From NCBI GenBank assembly GCA_963678675.1, contig OY783192.1:14306424-14370423 (forward strand): a stretch of DNA of 64,000 nucleotides. The letters are read 5' to 3'. Of this stretch, positions 33,411-44,700 are shown in pieces. Numbering within the stretch: the stretch's first letter is position 1; each line of letters starts with the position of its first letter. The DNA comes from Xiphydria camelus. Taxonomy: Eukaryota > Arthropoda > Insecta > Hymenoptera > Xiphydriidae. The position numbers and the translations under genes were made by a program. The notes under the pieces were generated by a model. That model did no database searches and had not been told where the DNA came from. It saw only the letters and a program-made list of their open reading frames with translations.

Positions 33411-34010
33411 AGGTGTACAAAAAAAAAAGTCCGGACTATTTGACCGGACCATGGTATTCCGAGGTATTTTTGTCCTGAATCCGATCCCGAGGTCATCTGA
33501 GCCACATCACGTCAGAAAAACAAGATTTCGAAATAAATAAATAAGGAAATGGGATTGCTCTGAGCAGCACCCAGAGCATGACTCCAAGGTTCTAAGGCCA
33601 TTAGGGTCAGTGCTGGGTCCACTGTCAATATGTCACAGTGAACGGATCGCCGGAATTGGATGCCTTGACAGGGAGATCGTAATCCGCGAGATACAACGAT
33701 CATGGCAACATTTTATCCACTGGGGTGGTTCTGTGATAGTCCCGGTCGAGATTTAGGACTCCATTCCAATGTTTGGAAGGTATTCAAGACCTAAACAGCT
33801 ACCCTCCAACTCAACAGGTCGCTTGAGAAATTGTCCCGGGCCCAGTTCCAAAAAATGGTCATTTTAACCTCTAAATGACCTTGAAATCTCGTTTTTCTGA
33901 CGTGATGGGGCTCAGATGACCTCGGGATCGGATTCAGGACGCAAAAATACCTCGGAATACCATGGTCCGGTCAAATAGTCCGGACTTTTTTTTTTGTAAA
34001 CCTGTGTAAT
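33411..34010. mobile_element. Foldback element, about 600 bp
   Basis: Arms 33411-33545 and 33875-34010 are inverted copies: the poly-A run with AGTCCGGACTATTTGACCGG, then ACCATGGTATTCCGAGG, and ATCCGATCCCGAGGTCATCT. The centre is unique and non-coding. Nested inside the TTAA element. Confidence 0.85.
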
Positions 34011-36355
34011 TAATAGAAGGTGAATTGAAGTATCATAGTTTTACTGTATATTACAATTTTCAAGAAAATAATAGAGTAAAACTGAAAACTACATTGAACA
34101 GTTAATGATAATTAGAATGAAAACAATGTTTATATATTATAATGTTTATTCTAATTCCTTAATATTAATAGGATAAGCCACATATAATTCATTATTGAGA
34201 TTAATGTATATACAAGGTGTAATAAGACTGCTAATTGGGATGGCCTTTACATTATTTGTTTGATGACATTTGTGGAAAAAACCGGAGCTGTCGTATCTAA
34301 AATGATCAACTTCTGCTATGTATATGCTGTCACTAACTAGCTTTCGAGTGATAGCAAAGTATTCAAATCTACAGTAAAAATTAGGTTGTTCACATCGACA
34401 ATTACAATATTTGACGAAGCACCAGATCGAACCCATTTTGGTAACTCTATCATCATAATAGTTGCAAAAAGTATAGGACTACTTCATAGATCTGTTAAAT
34501 AATGTTAAAAAAATTCGGTAATTATTTTCATTCGTCTCATAAGGAAGAAATTATTAAGGTACTGCAACAATTTGAAGTAGCAAAATTAGCATTGTCTTCA
34601 GTGTCAAATTGAATATAAAAATTTCGGCCTTTGCGTTCACCAGAAAAACCGACAGGAGACGGATCGCCATGAGTGGCTCTTGAGCCGCTCGCGGTGATCC
34701 ACGGGAGGCGGATCACCGTGAGCGGCTCAAAGCCGCTCGGTTCGCAGATGTATCCGGCTGATCGTTGGAAGTTCCTGGGAAGCATTCATTTAAATGGACG
34801 GCTCACGAATGGCTTATGAGCCGCTCGGCTTGCAGATGTATACGCGCCTTTAATCCAATCGAATTTCAGTTATCCATTCTCCAACTTCCAGCCATGTCCC
34901 ACTGGAGTTGGTGTTGGTTTAGCGACATGTGCATTGTTCCATATGGTATATAGCACTGGTAGTTTGCACGACTGATGTGCTTTTCAAGTGAAGCTTTGCA
35001 AGGAAGTAGTAGACTCAATTTGACACCTTGTGTATTTGGCAATGCAAATGTCATTGTGGGAGAGTATTTTTGTGTGAACAAATCATACCGTAGCTTATTT
35101 ATATCTGTGTATCACTTATCACTGTACAAGCAACAGCCGAATTCCTCTAGGCCTGTCAGTAACATGTCTGTAATTGTAAGCGATGATCCTAATGATCTAA
35201 GGATAGGCGCGAATTTCGAAAACTTTTCCAATTTAGATTTTACTGACAACTTTCCACGACGAACAAAAGAATTGGTAGTGTCGCATCCGGATAATGCATG
35301 CATATTCAACATACCATGGCTTTATGCTACACCTAAATCCCGAGAAATGATGGTGACATTAATGACCCTTCGTTTGTTTCCAGTTCCTGTATCAAACAGT
35401 AACACGTTTTCAATTTCGTTTGCGTACCTTAACAACAACATAAAAACATCTGTGTCTGGTGACCTAATTCTGATAGGCAAATTGTCTTAACAGGATTGAG
35501 AAGCATGGAAGCAATGTAATATAATTTTAGTATCCGCCTCCTCTTGCATAGCTCTTCTTGTATAGTATAATTCACAGTTGAACCGTCTTCGCTAGTAAAC
35601 AACGCGCACTGATCATTATGTGATAAGTAAAGGGTTCTACCATGAAAATAGTGGGCATACATGTCTTGTTTCCATTGATTATGTAGAAGATTGACAAGTT
35701 GTTCCTTGATTTGGCCATTACTGAGGAATTTTTCCAATCCCGAGAAATCTTGGTCTTAGGCCCTTTTATTAAGAATGTATCTCCACAGCCCCTTCTTAGT
35801 CTCTCAATGTTTTTAATAGATACATACATCTGAATAAGTATCCGTCACGAAATCTATCCTTTTGCATTTTGGAAAGCGGCTTAAGACTATCTTGGCGAGC
35901 TCACCAAAGGTTTCTGGAATGTTACTGAGAGCCTGAAAATAAGCCATGCCATCAATCATATAAATATTAGGAGCAAAGAATACAGATTTTTTTGTAAAAA
36001 GTCATTTTCTCTGTATTTTTCCGTGGTTTTCCATGTTTTTTCGGGATATGCTGTAATTGACAAGAGGCAAACAACAAAAACCTTAAACTACATGGCAATA
36101 CCAATAAAAAAATATGTGAGTCAGAAATTCCCACGGGAGGGGGATGGGGGGTATACACGAGCTTTCGCTCTATATGCAGTTCGGTTCCCGATCAATAGCT
36201 GGCCGTACTGATGGCAGGGCCACTATAACTCCATGTATGCGGCACATTTGAATTAAGCTCCACCCAGTCTCGGAGCCTGGGTGTGAACACCCGGTATATT
36301 GTCTATTTTAATTAGAAATGAAACTGTCGCACTTTACTTAATGTTACATGTAAAG

Positions 36356-37253
36356 TGCCTAGCGGAATAAGCATGTGAAATCTGCCCCCACATGTATCAG
36401 CACCAAATTTATATGATCGATAGGCATCTATGAGAAACTAAATTTCCTACATTTTTAGACCCCTCATCGGTATAGGAGGGGAGTTATGAGGGGGGAAGTA
36501 AAATCGAAAAACAGCTTTTTCTCCGGAACGGCACGATCGATTTTCATGAAAAAAATATATGTTACTTTTTCTGAAGAGCCAATTCCAAAAAAAAAAAATA
36601 TCTTGCATTTTTTTTGAAAATTCGACAAAAAATGTATGAAGTTTTTAAACAATTTTTTTAGGTTATAATTAATTAAAACACCTCCAATTTTTTGCTCCTT
36701 TTTTTCATTGGAATGTCCTCAATAACAGTATTTCCAATTACATCGGAAGTGTACCCCACTGAAAAATATTAACAAATGTACACGGCTCATTTCGTCACGG
36801 CATCACGAAGGTAGGTGACGAGCCGTGTACATTTGTTAATATTTTTCAGTGTGGTACACTTCCGATGTAATTGGAAATACTGTTATTAAGGACATTCCAA
36901 CGAAAAAAATGAGCAAGAAATTGGAGGTGTTCCAATTAATTACAACCTAAAAAATGGTTTAAAAACTTCATAATTTTTTTTGTCGAATTTTCAAAAAAAA
37001 AGATTCAAGAAATTTTTTTGGAATCGGCCCTTAAAAAAGAGTAAATTATATTCTTTTTGTGAAAATCGCTCAAATCGGAGAAAAAGCTGTTTTTCGATTT
37101 TACTTCCCCCCTCATAACTCCCCCCCCCCCCCCCCCCTATAGGGATTAGGGGTCTACAAATTTAGGAGATTTAGTTTCTCATAGATGCCTATCGATCATA
37201 TAAATTTGGTGCTGATACACGTGGGGGCAGATTTCACATGCTTATTCCGCTAC
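36356..37253. mobile_element. Large palindromic foldback, about 900 bp
   Basis: The left arm starts near GCGGAATAAGCATGTGAAAT and is mirrored at 37253 with about 420-bp arms; the centre (36779-36842) is itself an inverted repeat around GTACACGGCTCRT. A poly-C run of about 17 lies at 37122-37138, opposite GAGGGGAGT in the other arm. No ORF. Confidence 0.85.
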
Positions 37254-38509
37254 GCTTTGTTATTTGTTCGATAGGGCTTTGTCGCTATATAGAGATAAAA
37301 ATGATAAACATTATAAACTTGGTATAGAATCATTATTAGTTTAGTTTCAAAACACTTTTATTTTAATACCACGTGTAAAAAAAATGTTACAATTCAAATG
37401 AGTAAACAAATGAAAATGGTGAGATTACATGATTTTTTGTCATTTTATTGCCAATGAAAATTTACAGTAAAGTTTTCTACAATGTACATTATAAAGATAC
37501 AAAAAGAAACGGTACATTGAGTTCTATATTTACATTTGTATCCCCATGCTAATCCACTTAAGAAAATCATCAATCGCCAGGCGTCTATCGAATATTTTGA
37601 TTGAAACCAAACCGAACGAAGAATTTGACTACTTCTTGAAAGTTAAGTATGAGTTAAATATAGTCTGCACATTTCACCGAATTTCACCGAAATTTGCATT
37701 TTTTTGTCAAAAGGTCAGCCAAAAGTCCAATTTTCACTTTTTTTTCCCTTCGTCCAAGTTCTAGTTTATGGTCTTAACTAAAACACGTCTTTTTTTTCAC
37801 TTCAAATGATCCTGTCATGAGCTGCTGTCAACGCGGACGCACCTTTTTTCCGAGGGGTCACCGGAAATGACGTCGCAATGGCGGAGTTTTTAATATTTTT
37901 CTACGAAAATCTCAGAAATTCTTTGTCAAATGTGTATGTTTAAGACAATAAAACGTTTGAATCAAATTTTATTTTGTATATGAAAAAAAAAATCGTTGAA
38001 AATAGGCCGTTTTTTCCCCGACTAAACCCATATAACCCCTTAAGGTAAAACTCCCTATTGCCTGGACTACATGATCTCGTACATTCGATTTAGAAGCTTT
38101 TATTGCACTTCTATAATATTTGGCATTGTACAAACACCGACACCAATTTCAGAATTTGAACAACTTCATTTGTGGTCAATTGAACAACAGTATCATTCGT
38201 TTCGTTTGGATGCACATATAATATACTGTGATGTACTGTTATTTTATAGATCCTATTATGGACTGATCCACCGAGTAACATATTCTTGCAGTCATGTAAT
38301 ACATCATTTAGGATTCCTACAAGATTGCGCTGAATTTCACTGTGTCGTAATCGTTCATATTTGAATAAATTACAGCAATATACAGATATGTATGATTTGG
38401 GCGTAATGCCAAAATATGGCATTTACAAAAAAAGAAATACGAAAATCGAGTTACTAATATTCAAAATAATAAAGGTCGTAATTTAATTATACGGTGAGTA
38501 ATTTCCATT
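37254..38509. other. No gene recognised
   Basis: AT-rich DNA. A 103-codon open frame on the minus strand at 38422-38111 (LVGILNDVLHDCKNMLLGG) has no recognised domain and may be a transposon remnant. Confidence 0.4.
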
Positions 38510-38800
38510 ATTCACAAATTCACGATTTCGAGGTTCGATGCTTCGATCTCCCGAATTGACACCAACTCTAACTACCGACTTGACTTCTACCGGTATAAAT
38601 GACTCGAGTACCGACCAAGCCCGGCCGAAGGTAAATTTCAAGGTTGCTGCAACTGTTTGGTCCTGCGCGGGACATCCTGTATAAAGGCATACTTTGTAAC
38701 GTATTTAATGCTGTTGACGGCCACTGTAGCACTGAATATTGCCTACTACCGCGCCACCACTCGGGCATGCACGAGCCCTATAGAGAACGCTCCGTACTGC
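38510..38800 (+). repeat. Interspersed repeats shared with 1.7 kb and 29.7 kb
   Basis: 38510-38650 matches 1700-1870 in the same orientation, and 38705-38795 matches 29705-29812 in reverse. Translation of both copies of the second block gives a similar peptide (VALNIAYYRATTRACTSP against ALNVAYCRAITRPCTNP), which may be chance or an old coding relic. Confidence 0.55.
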
Positions 38801-39219
38801 TTCACACACCGATACAGTGAGCGTGTAGTAGTAAGTGTGAAGCTAGCGCTCGGGGAAAGGGGATCGCCGAGTCGTGGCGGTGAGAGCCGATGCGTCCCGA
38901 GTTTTGCGTCTACCATGCGTGCGACGCCAGGAGTAGCGACGTCGCTACGTTAACAGCCGTTCTCACAGCCGTAGCGCGGCATTAGATGTTTTACATAAAA
39001 AATATGTCGAAAATGCTGATTTTTGCCTCCTGGATATCCCATTTCTAATCTTGAAAAATAAGAAAAAATTGTTACTCGAAGAAACAATTATAACGGTTTT
39101 GTAGAGGAGAAAGAGCTCTTCGCGAAACTGCAAACAAGTCGTTGTAAAATAAAAGAAAAGAAAAGAAAACGCTACGAACTTATTTTCCAACTCAATAGCA
39201 TCGCGATCATAAATACTTC

Positions 39220-39530
39220 GCCAAAGTAGGGTTAATCTCACCATCAGCGAAGCGGTATATTTCGGCGAATCCAGGCTGCTAATGAGTTCGCAGTCCCGCA
39301 CCTTTCCTGAAAGGGTTAATTACGGGACGAGTCGGAATGAACCTTTGTTTGCCGAAATATTCGGTTATCTATTGAAAAATCGTCATTTCTTTCCTTTACA
39401 AAGCTGAATGCATTTCGAATTCATTCGAAATATAGCGGTATCTGCGAGAAGTGGTTCATTACAATTCGTTCATTAATCAGCCTTTCAGGAAAGGTGCAGG
39501 ACTGCGAACACATTAGCACTATAATGTGCA
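39220..39530. repeat. Two inverted copies of the 590-770 repeat, tip to tip
   Basis: 39220-39319 on the minus strand and 39430-39530 on the plus strand both carry CCTTTCAGGAAAGGTGC and the following GCGAACTCATTAGCA-like block. The first ends at TTAA (39316-39319). The sequence between them is unique. Confidence 0.6.
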
Positions 39531-39644
39531 CTGTAATAGAATTTGTAATGTATGTGAGATTCTGCGAAACAGCGGTTAATGCTTTATCACGGTCAAATTT
39601 GGAACTAAATTTCCTTGATTCCGTTTATGATTTTCTAGAAATTT

Positions 39645-39745
39645 GTCAATCCATAGTGTTGTTCTTACAGCGGAAGCTGACGTGAATCTGGGCGTTATCC
39701 TGTTGAAAAACCCACGCCACGTCATCCCACTCTTACCACCAATAA
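39645..39745 (-). pseudogene. Inverted fragment of the Tc1-like transposase
   Basis: The reverse strand translates to a W-V-F-Q-Q-D-N-A-like stretch ending with VSFRC/NNTMD, matching the transposase at 39950-40015 on the plus strand. It lies immediately upstream of the forward fragment in the opposite orientation. Confidence 0.7.
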
Positions 39746-39759
39746 TAAGACACGATCTG

Positions 39760-40275
39760 AGGCAGGAAAGGAAGATCTTTTCGAAAAAGCAAGGCGGCGG
39801 GAAGTCGGTGATGACATGGGCCGCATTCAGCTCACACGGGAAGTGTCGTTTGGCTGTCATTACCGCCAAACTCAACAGCGTTAGGTACCAACTGGTATTG
39901 GAGAATCATTTCCTGCCATTTATGGAAGAGCGGGACGACGTGGCATGGGTTTTTCAACAGGATAATGCCCCGATTCACGTCAGTTTCCGCTGTGAGAACA
40001 ACACTATGGACTGGATGCGGTGGCATCAAATCGACCTTCTACCCTGGCCCGCGTGTTCTCCTGACCTGATCCCATCGAAAACCTTTGGGGCATCATGGCG
40101 AGGAGCGTGTATGACAACTGCCGCCAATATCAAACAGTGGCGCAGCTCAAACGCACGATTCGGGACGCATGGGACAACATCACTACGGAACTCATGCGGA
40201 CGCTCATAGAGGGCATGCAAAGGCGTTTGGTGCAAGTCATAAAGAAGCAGGGGGGTTCTTTGATGTCTTACTAAA
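39760..40275 (+). pseudogene. Tc1-like transposase C-terminal half
   Basis: The frame encodes SVMTWAAFSSHGKCRLAVI, YQLVLENHFLPFMEE, WVFQQDNAPIHVSFRC (second catalytic Asp) and LLPWPACSPDLIP. A one-base shift near 40073 moves the frame; in the shifted frame the catalytic Glu (ENLWGIMARSVYDN) and the usual C-terminal helix follow to a stop near 40272. I count 38 residues between Asp and Glu, so it is DD38E-like. The N-terminal half is missing. GTGTTCATACTCTTTTGAAAC at 40329 and 40519 are end-like sequences downstream. Confidence 0.8.
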
Positions 40276-40629
40276 TTTTTGTTCGTGTTTGGTCGTGTTT
40301 GCTCGTGCTCGTTAGTAAAAAAAAAGGCAGTGTTCATACTCTTTTGAAACGGCCGCTGAGGGAGAAGTTGCAAAGAAGAGGGTGTATTCGAGGGGGGTAA
40401 AAAGACAAAAGGCAAATTGCAATTTAAATAATATTTTCAGATGCAGGGGGACTGATGTGGGATAAAATTACGCTTCATTGACCCCTCTACAGGGTTGATC
40501 AGTCAAAAATTAGGGGTGTTCATACTCTTTTGAAACACACTTTAGGCATTACATTTGGGGTTACTTTGGCAGCTGCATTATTTTGTTCAGAATACCAAAA
40601 TAGAACTGGCAATTTGTCTATTTTGGCAT

Positions 40630-41007
40630 AAAAAAATTAATTTAAGTTATCTAGGTAATTAGCAGACCAAACAACTTTTAACAACAATCACTTCACGTCT
40701 GACGTTTCGGTTCCTCTTCGAACCCTCTTCAGAGACGTAATGACCCACAGATGCTTGAATTCTCTATTTATATCTCTAAGAACCATTATCCCCTCCCTTC
40801 CCTACTTATATTACTTTCTTCTTCTCAATCCCCTAATAATATTTACTAATAATACTGTCATCTTAATAATGTCAAATTCGAAAGTATTGTTAATAACCCA
40901 TAAACCAATCTCTATAATCAATATTATTATTACATTATCAGACGTGACGTGATTGTTGTTAAAAGTTGTTTGGCCCGATAATTACCTAGATAACTTAAAT
41001 TAATTTT
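40630..41007. mobile_element. MITE with about 70-bp inverted repeats
   Basis: The ends AAATTAATTTAAGTTATCTA and its complement continue inward through ACAACTTTTAACAACAATCA and TCACGTCTGA. The centre is non-coding and pyrimidine-rich. The right arm end touches the pogo-like fragment. Confidence 0.8.
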
Positions 41008-41019
41008 AAACTGCTACAG

Positions 41020-41224
41020 GCAACATAAGTATTATCTTAAGAAATTTCATTTTTAAAAAAGCCAAAAAGCTTATTCTGAAGGGTTTCCGAGGAATTTTGT
41101 AAAACCAACTCGCTTGGGCTTGAGACATCCCCCCTCTAATGGCTTTTAACAATTTTCCTAGTTGAGCGAGAGAATAATTGGCGTATGCACGACTGTCCAA
41201 CCTTTTTACATAACGGCGAGGCAT
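41020..41224 (-). pseudogene. Psq/CENP-B-type HTH fragment of a pogo-like transposase
   Basis: From ATG 41224: MPRRYVKRLDSRAYANYS, then LGKLLKAIRGGMSQAQASWFYKIPRKP. This is the start typical of pogo/Tigger/jerky-type proteins (MPR-Y-KR, then a HTH_psq helix with the IP-R turn). The CENP-B HTH and DDE domains are missing; the frame ends at the MITE border. Confidence 0.65.
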
Positions 41225-41603
41225 TCTCCTAGTGTCCTAGACCTGTAACAAAAGAAAGGCTTTTTGGAATGAGTAAAAATTTAAACAAAACAAAAATTCG
41301 ATAGATAAAGGTGGAATAATGTGAAATCTGCCAAAGTTATCCCGCATGCCTAAGTAACCCCGTTTTATGGTAAGAATTAATTTTGTAAAAGGGGAACTAT
41401 CCTCTAAAGCTATTGTTTATGTTAAATTTTCAGATATCGGAATTGAAAAATAAGGCTATAGATAATACTATACCGTCTGTTTCCCCTCAAGCTACAAAAA
41501 TTAGTTAACTTATCGAATGGGTAAGCTAGACTGATTCAAAAAAAGCTTTTAGAATTAATTCTCTTGGCGGGCACTTAAAACGTTAGCATTTAATGTAACT
41601 TTG
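41225..41603. other. No gene seen
   Basis: Non-coding. GCCAAAGTTATCCCGCATGC near 41330 loosely mirrors TTACTTTGGCAGC near 40562 and may be an end of the pogo-type element. Confidence 0.35.
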
Positions 41604-42331
41604 AATCCCCCACAAAAACAGATTCTCTGTAAAAAAAAGGCGGCATGTTCATTCAGTGCCAACACAAATTGATACGTAAAATACTCTCCAAAAAAGATTT
41701 GAAATCAATTAAGATCGCCATGTTCAAGATTTATATATAAAAAGTAAAAGGCATCATTTTAAAGGAAAATTATTGTAAATAAAGTTACTACAAAATTCGA
41801 CTAAAAGAAGTTATAAAAAAATGTTAATAAAAAAGAACTTGCCGCGTTTAAGTTTTCATATTTTGTCCACTATACCGAATAATTGGCAGTGCTTGGACGG
41901 TGCTAGAGTGATTCATAAATTGCACTGCCGAAGTCCAATTCAGAGAAATTCAGAAGGCCCCCGCCTGATCGGTTTCCCATGCGACATTCGGTATACTGGT
42001 GGTATCATATAAGTGTATGAATTTATTTAAAATCATAAGTGCATAAACATCGAGTATAATTCTGTCTGAATTTTTTATTTTGAATGAAAAAACGCGGCAA
42101 GTTCTTTTTTATTAACATTTTTTTATAACTTTTAGTCGAATTTTTTAGTAACTTGATTTACAATAATTTTCCTTTAAAATGATGCCTTTTACTTTTTATA
42201 TATAAATCTTGAACATGGCGATCTTAATTGATTTCAAATCTTTTTTGGAGAGTATTTTACGTATCAATTTTTGTTGGCACTGAATGAACATGCCGCCTTT
42301 TTTTACAGAGAATCTGTTTTTGTGGGGGATT
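41604..42331. mobile_element. Foldback element, about 730 bp
   Basis: Arms 41604-41847 and about 42092-42331 are nearly perfect inverted copies starting AATCCCCCACAAAAACAGAT and ending AAAAAAGAACTTGCCGCG. The loop (41848-42091) is non-coding. Confidence 0.9.
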
Positions 42332-43164
42332 TCACTACTTTTTAGGATTTATTCATGAGGAGAATACGTACATGTAGAAGAATAGCTTTTTATTACCACA
42401 AAATTAAAATCTTCCCCTTATATTTTTCACTTTGCCTTAGTATTTTGGAGAAATAAAACATATACCACTTTCGAATTTACAGACCATCGGATTTTTCTTA
42501 TATTTTGGTCGTCTACAGAAACCATGAAGACGTTTTACCTTCAACTCTCTCTCTCTCTCTCTCTCTCTAAGTATACTCTTCCAATGACCATGACGAATTG
42601 TTTCATCACATGTAAAGATACCACTTATGACAGTATATATGTTGTTACATATATTAACTCGAGCCATTGGTATAGTTTTAAGAAATCCTTTTGCATACAC
42701 CGCTGAAATTTCGCCCCCTCTTACTCGTAAATAAATTTCCAACACAGCATCGATATTTTGCTGCACCTGTATTCTTCTGGGAGGTCCTAAAATAATTATA
42801 AAAACCCCATATAGTTCAGCCCTAACAAGTACAATCTTATCGAGCTGTACCTTATCGAGGAGATCTTTCGACGTAATGATTCTGAAATGCTTCTATGATG
42901 TTTTGCAACATTCGCAAATTTATCGAGAAATACCTATATATTATGAGTAAAGGAATCTTTCTAACATACGGTAGTGTTCACGAATATTGTAAAATATCGC
43001 AGGAATGTTACGGAAAAGTTACTTACAAAAACGTACTTTGCAGGGTGTAAATGATGATATTTTGTAATTTCCATCGTTACACCAGAGGCAAAGAAGAGAT
43101 TAAATAGAAGTGAGGTACATGTATACTTCACGTTTGACAGGTCGGTATATAAATTGAAACTTGT
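42332..43164. other. No gene recognised; (CT)n at 42547-42568
   Basis: A minus-strand open frame (42766-42437) is interrupted by a CT microsatellite read as Arg-Glu repeats; no domain recognised. The remainder is AT-rich. Confidence 0.4.
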
Positions 43165-43464
43165 GATAGTATAATACGAAAGAGAAAAAACTTATATCGA
43201 TAAAGAAAAAATAATAATAAAGTAGTTACTCCATTATTGTAATCCAATAACATTGTGTATCACTTATTTTTCTGCCACGACTTTAATTGCTGATAGTGAA
43301 GAAAAATCAAATTTATTAGTTGATCCATCCACTATCAACAATCAAAGTCGTGGCAGAAAAATAAGGGATACACAATAGAAATGGATTACAATAATAGAGT
43401 AACTACTTTATTATTATTTTTTCTTTATCGATATAAGCTTTTCCTCTTTCGTATGACAGTATCT
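43165..43464. mobile_element. Palindromic foldback, 300 bp
   Basis: Arms of about 140 bp, from GATAGTATAATACGAAAGAG at the left, mirrored to 43464. The loop is about 20 bp near 43310-43330. The right arm contains TTATTTTTCTGCCACGACTT in complement. Would form a long hairpin RNA. Confidence 0.85.
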
Positions 43465-44700
43465 ATCGTCCCCTTCCTGTAAAAAGTCACTAACTAACAT
43501 ATTTTGTAAAATTCACCTAACTGGACCTAGTAGCTTAATTTTATTAAATCTTTAAATGGTAAAACTCACTAAGTGCTAAATGCGTTGGAAGTGAGCATGC
43601 GCGCATCATAAAAAGTCATTAACCGAAATATAATACCGATATTATAGAGCAGAAACTACCTACTGAGTCAAGCCATGTCAAGTCGGACTTGAAATTTCCA
43701 CTAAATCGCGGATTTCGGAAATAATAACTCTATTGCGAAGAAAATATGGCACTTACGTTACCGTATTAATATTTCGTGAAAATTCTGTTATTTGTTAATG
43801 TTATTAACAATCAAACTTTGAAGCGCAATTAAAATGAAAAATCGTTTTCTCTTAAACTACTTTAGACAATTACTTGAAATTTTGCACACTGATAAAGCAA
43901 TGTTTACACTATCGAATAAATATTTGCTTGAGGTGAAATTGTTTTAAAAAATGTATTTTGCATTAATTTTTTTAAAACAATTGCAATTTTTCTTGCGGTC
44001 TTCACGCTATAAAAAAATGAAACTTACATCAATTCATGCGGCAAACGTTGGCCTTTTATAATCTGCAAAGAGAACTTTGTACTTTTTCTCCATTCCGGAG
44101 ATACGAAATTGTTTGTTACGCGGTGCGCTCGTAGATCGCGCGGCGCGCTCCGCTACTGGCGTCCGCGGCAACATGATGGCCGCGCAAACTTGAGCCAAAA
44201 ACCGTTTGAACTTGCATGAACATGATTTTCCGAGTTTGGCAAACATAGACAGTTTTCTTGTCAGTTTGCTGATGGTGCTCGTGCGGTATACTTGCTTAAA
44301 TGTTAATTTTGTTTATCTATATTTTATTAATTCACAAACATGTGTATATTTTTATTTATTTATTTATTTATCAACATTATAGAGAGAGGAATTAATAAAA
44401 TTGCTAATGCATTGCCCCCCCCCCCTTTCCTTTCAAGTCAAGGCTACCTATAAATAATTTTCTGCTCAGAATGTTTAATTGATTATATGAATTTCAAATT
44501 ATACGAAAAAGAGCTAAACAGCACGTGTTAGGACATCGACTAGCGCGAAAGAATATGTCCCGACTTATTCAGGACAGTAAAGGCCATATTTACATATCAG
44601 GACAACTCAGGTGTTTTAGAGAAAAATCCCTTTACAAGTATTCTTAGACTCCACCAGGTCTACCCAGTTCTAAACAGATCTTAAAACAGGTCTATTCAGA
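43465..44700. other. No gene recognised
   Basis: AT-rich. A minus-strand frame at 44246-44034 is Arg/Ala-rich and unrecognised. An (ATTT)n run lies near 44354-44372 and a poly-C run near 44415-44424. Confidence 0.4.

Larger units (their letters stand above)
33068..34849. mobile_element. TTAA element, 1.8 kb, inserted in the PIN-family gene
   Basis: The tips GGCGCGTGTACATCTGCGAG and its near-complement are flanked by TTAA (33064-33067, 34850-34853). Inverted similarity continues inward with tandem GAGCCGCTCGTGAGCCG-like units (33080-33155 and 34760-34840), ending in TTCATTTAAATGGACGG. An ORF at 34436-34146 on the minus strand is Cys/Tyr-rich and unrecognised. It holds a small MITE and a foldback. 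Confidence 0.75.
32940..35975 (-). pseudogene. PIN-like nuclease-fold protein with HALSGCDTT motif, split by a TTAA element
   Basis: Minus-strand translation from about 35975 gives YMIDGMAYFQALSNIPETFG, then IDFVTDTYSD, KNIERLRRGCGDTFLIKGP, DWKNSS, KFLSNGQIKEQLVNLLHNQW, and at 35312-35112 MLNMHALSGCDTTNSFVRRG. Then comes a helical part with a LPCKASLEKHISRANYQCY segment to about 34866. The frame is then interrupted by the TTAA element 33068-34849 and resumes with DPLPHELTDV and an acidic tail ending near 32940. Several frameshifts and stops occur. Motif order matches a widespread, poorly characterised animal protein family with a PIN/XPG-like region and a H-A-(L/F)-(S/T)-G-C-D-T-T motif, often in repeats. 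Function unknown; role as transposase or passenger is inference. Related fragments lie at 44701 and 63850. Confidence 0.7.
31974..36211 (-). mobile_element. Inverted-repeat element carrying a PIN-like / H-A-L-S-G-C-D-T-T protein
   Basis: The left end TCAGTACGGCCA (31974) plus 32512-32680 and the right end 36211 back to about 35985 are inverted copies about 200 bp long once the palindrome at 32011-32488 is removed (ATTGATCGG, TTTCTGACTCACATATTTT, GTATTGCCATSTAGTTTAAG). The interior encodes one degenerate protein on the minus strand. No clean target duplication was seen. Other elements are nested in the left repeat and in the coding region. Confidence 0.7.

Noticed and set aside
42437..42766. 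Arg-Glu-rich protein on the minus strand
   Set aside because: The charged run is a CT microsatellite; no domain in the remainder.
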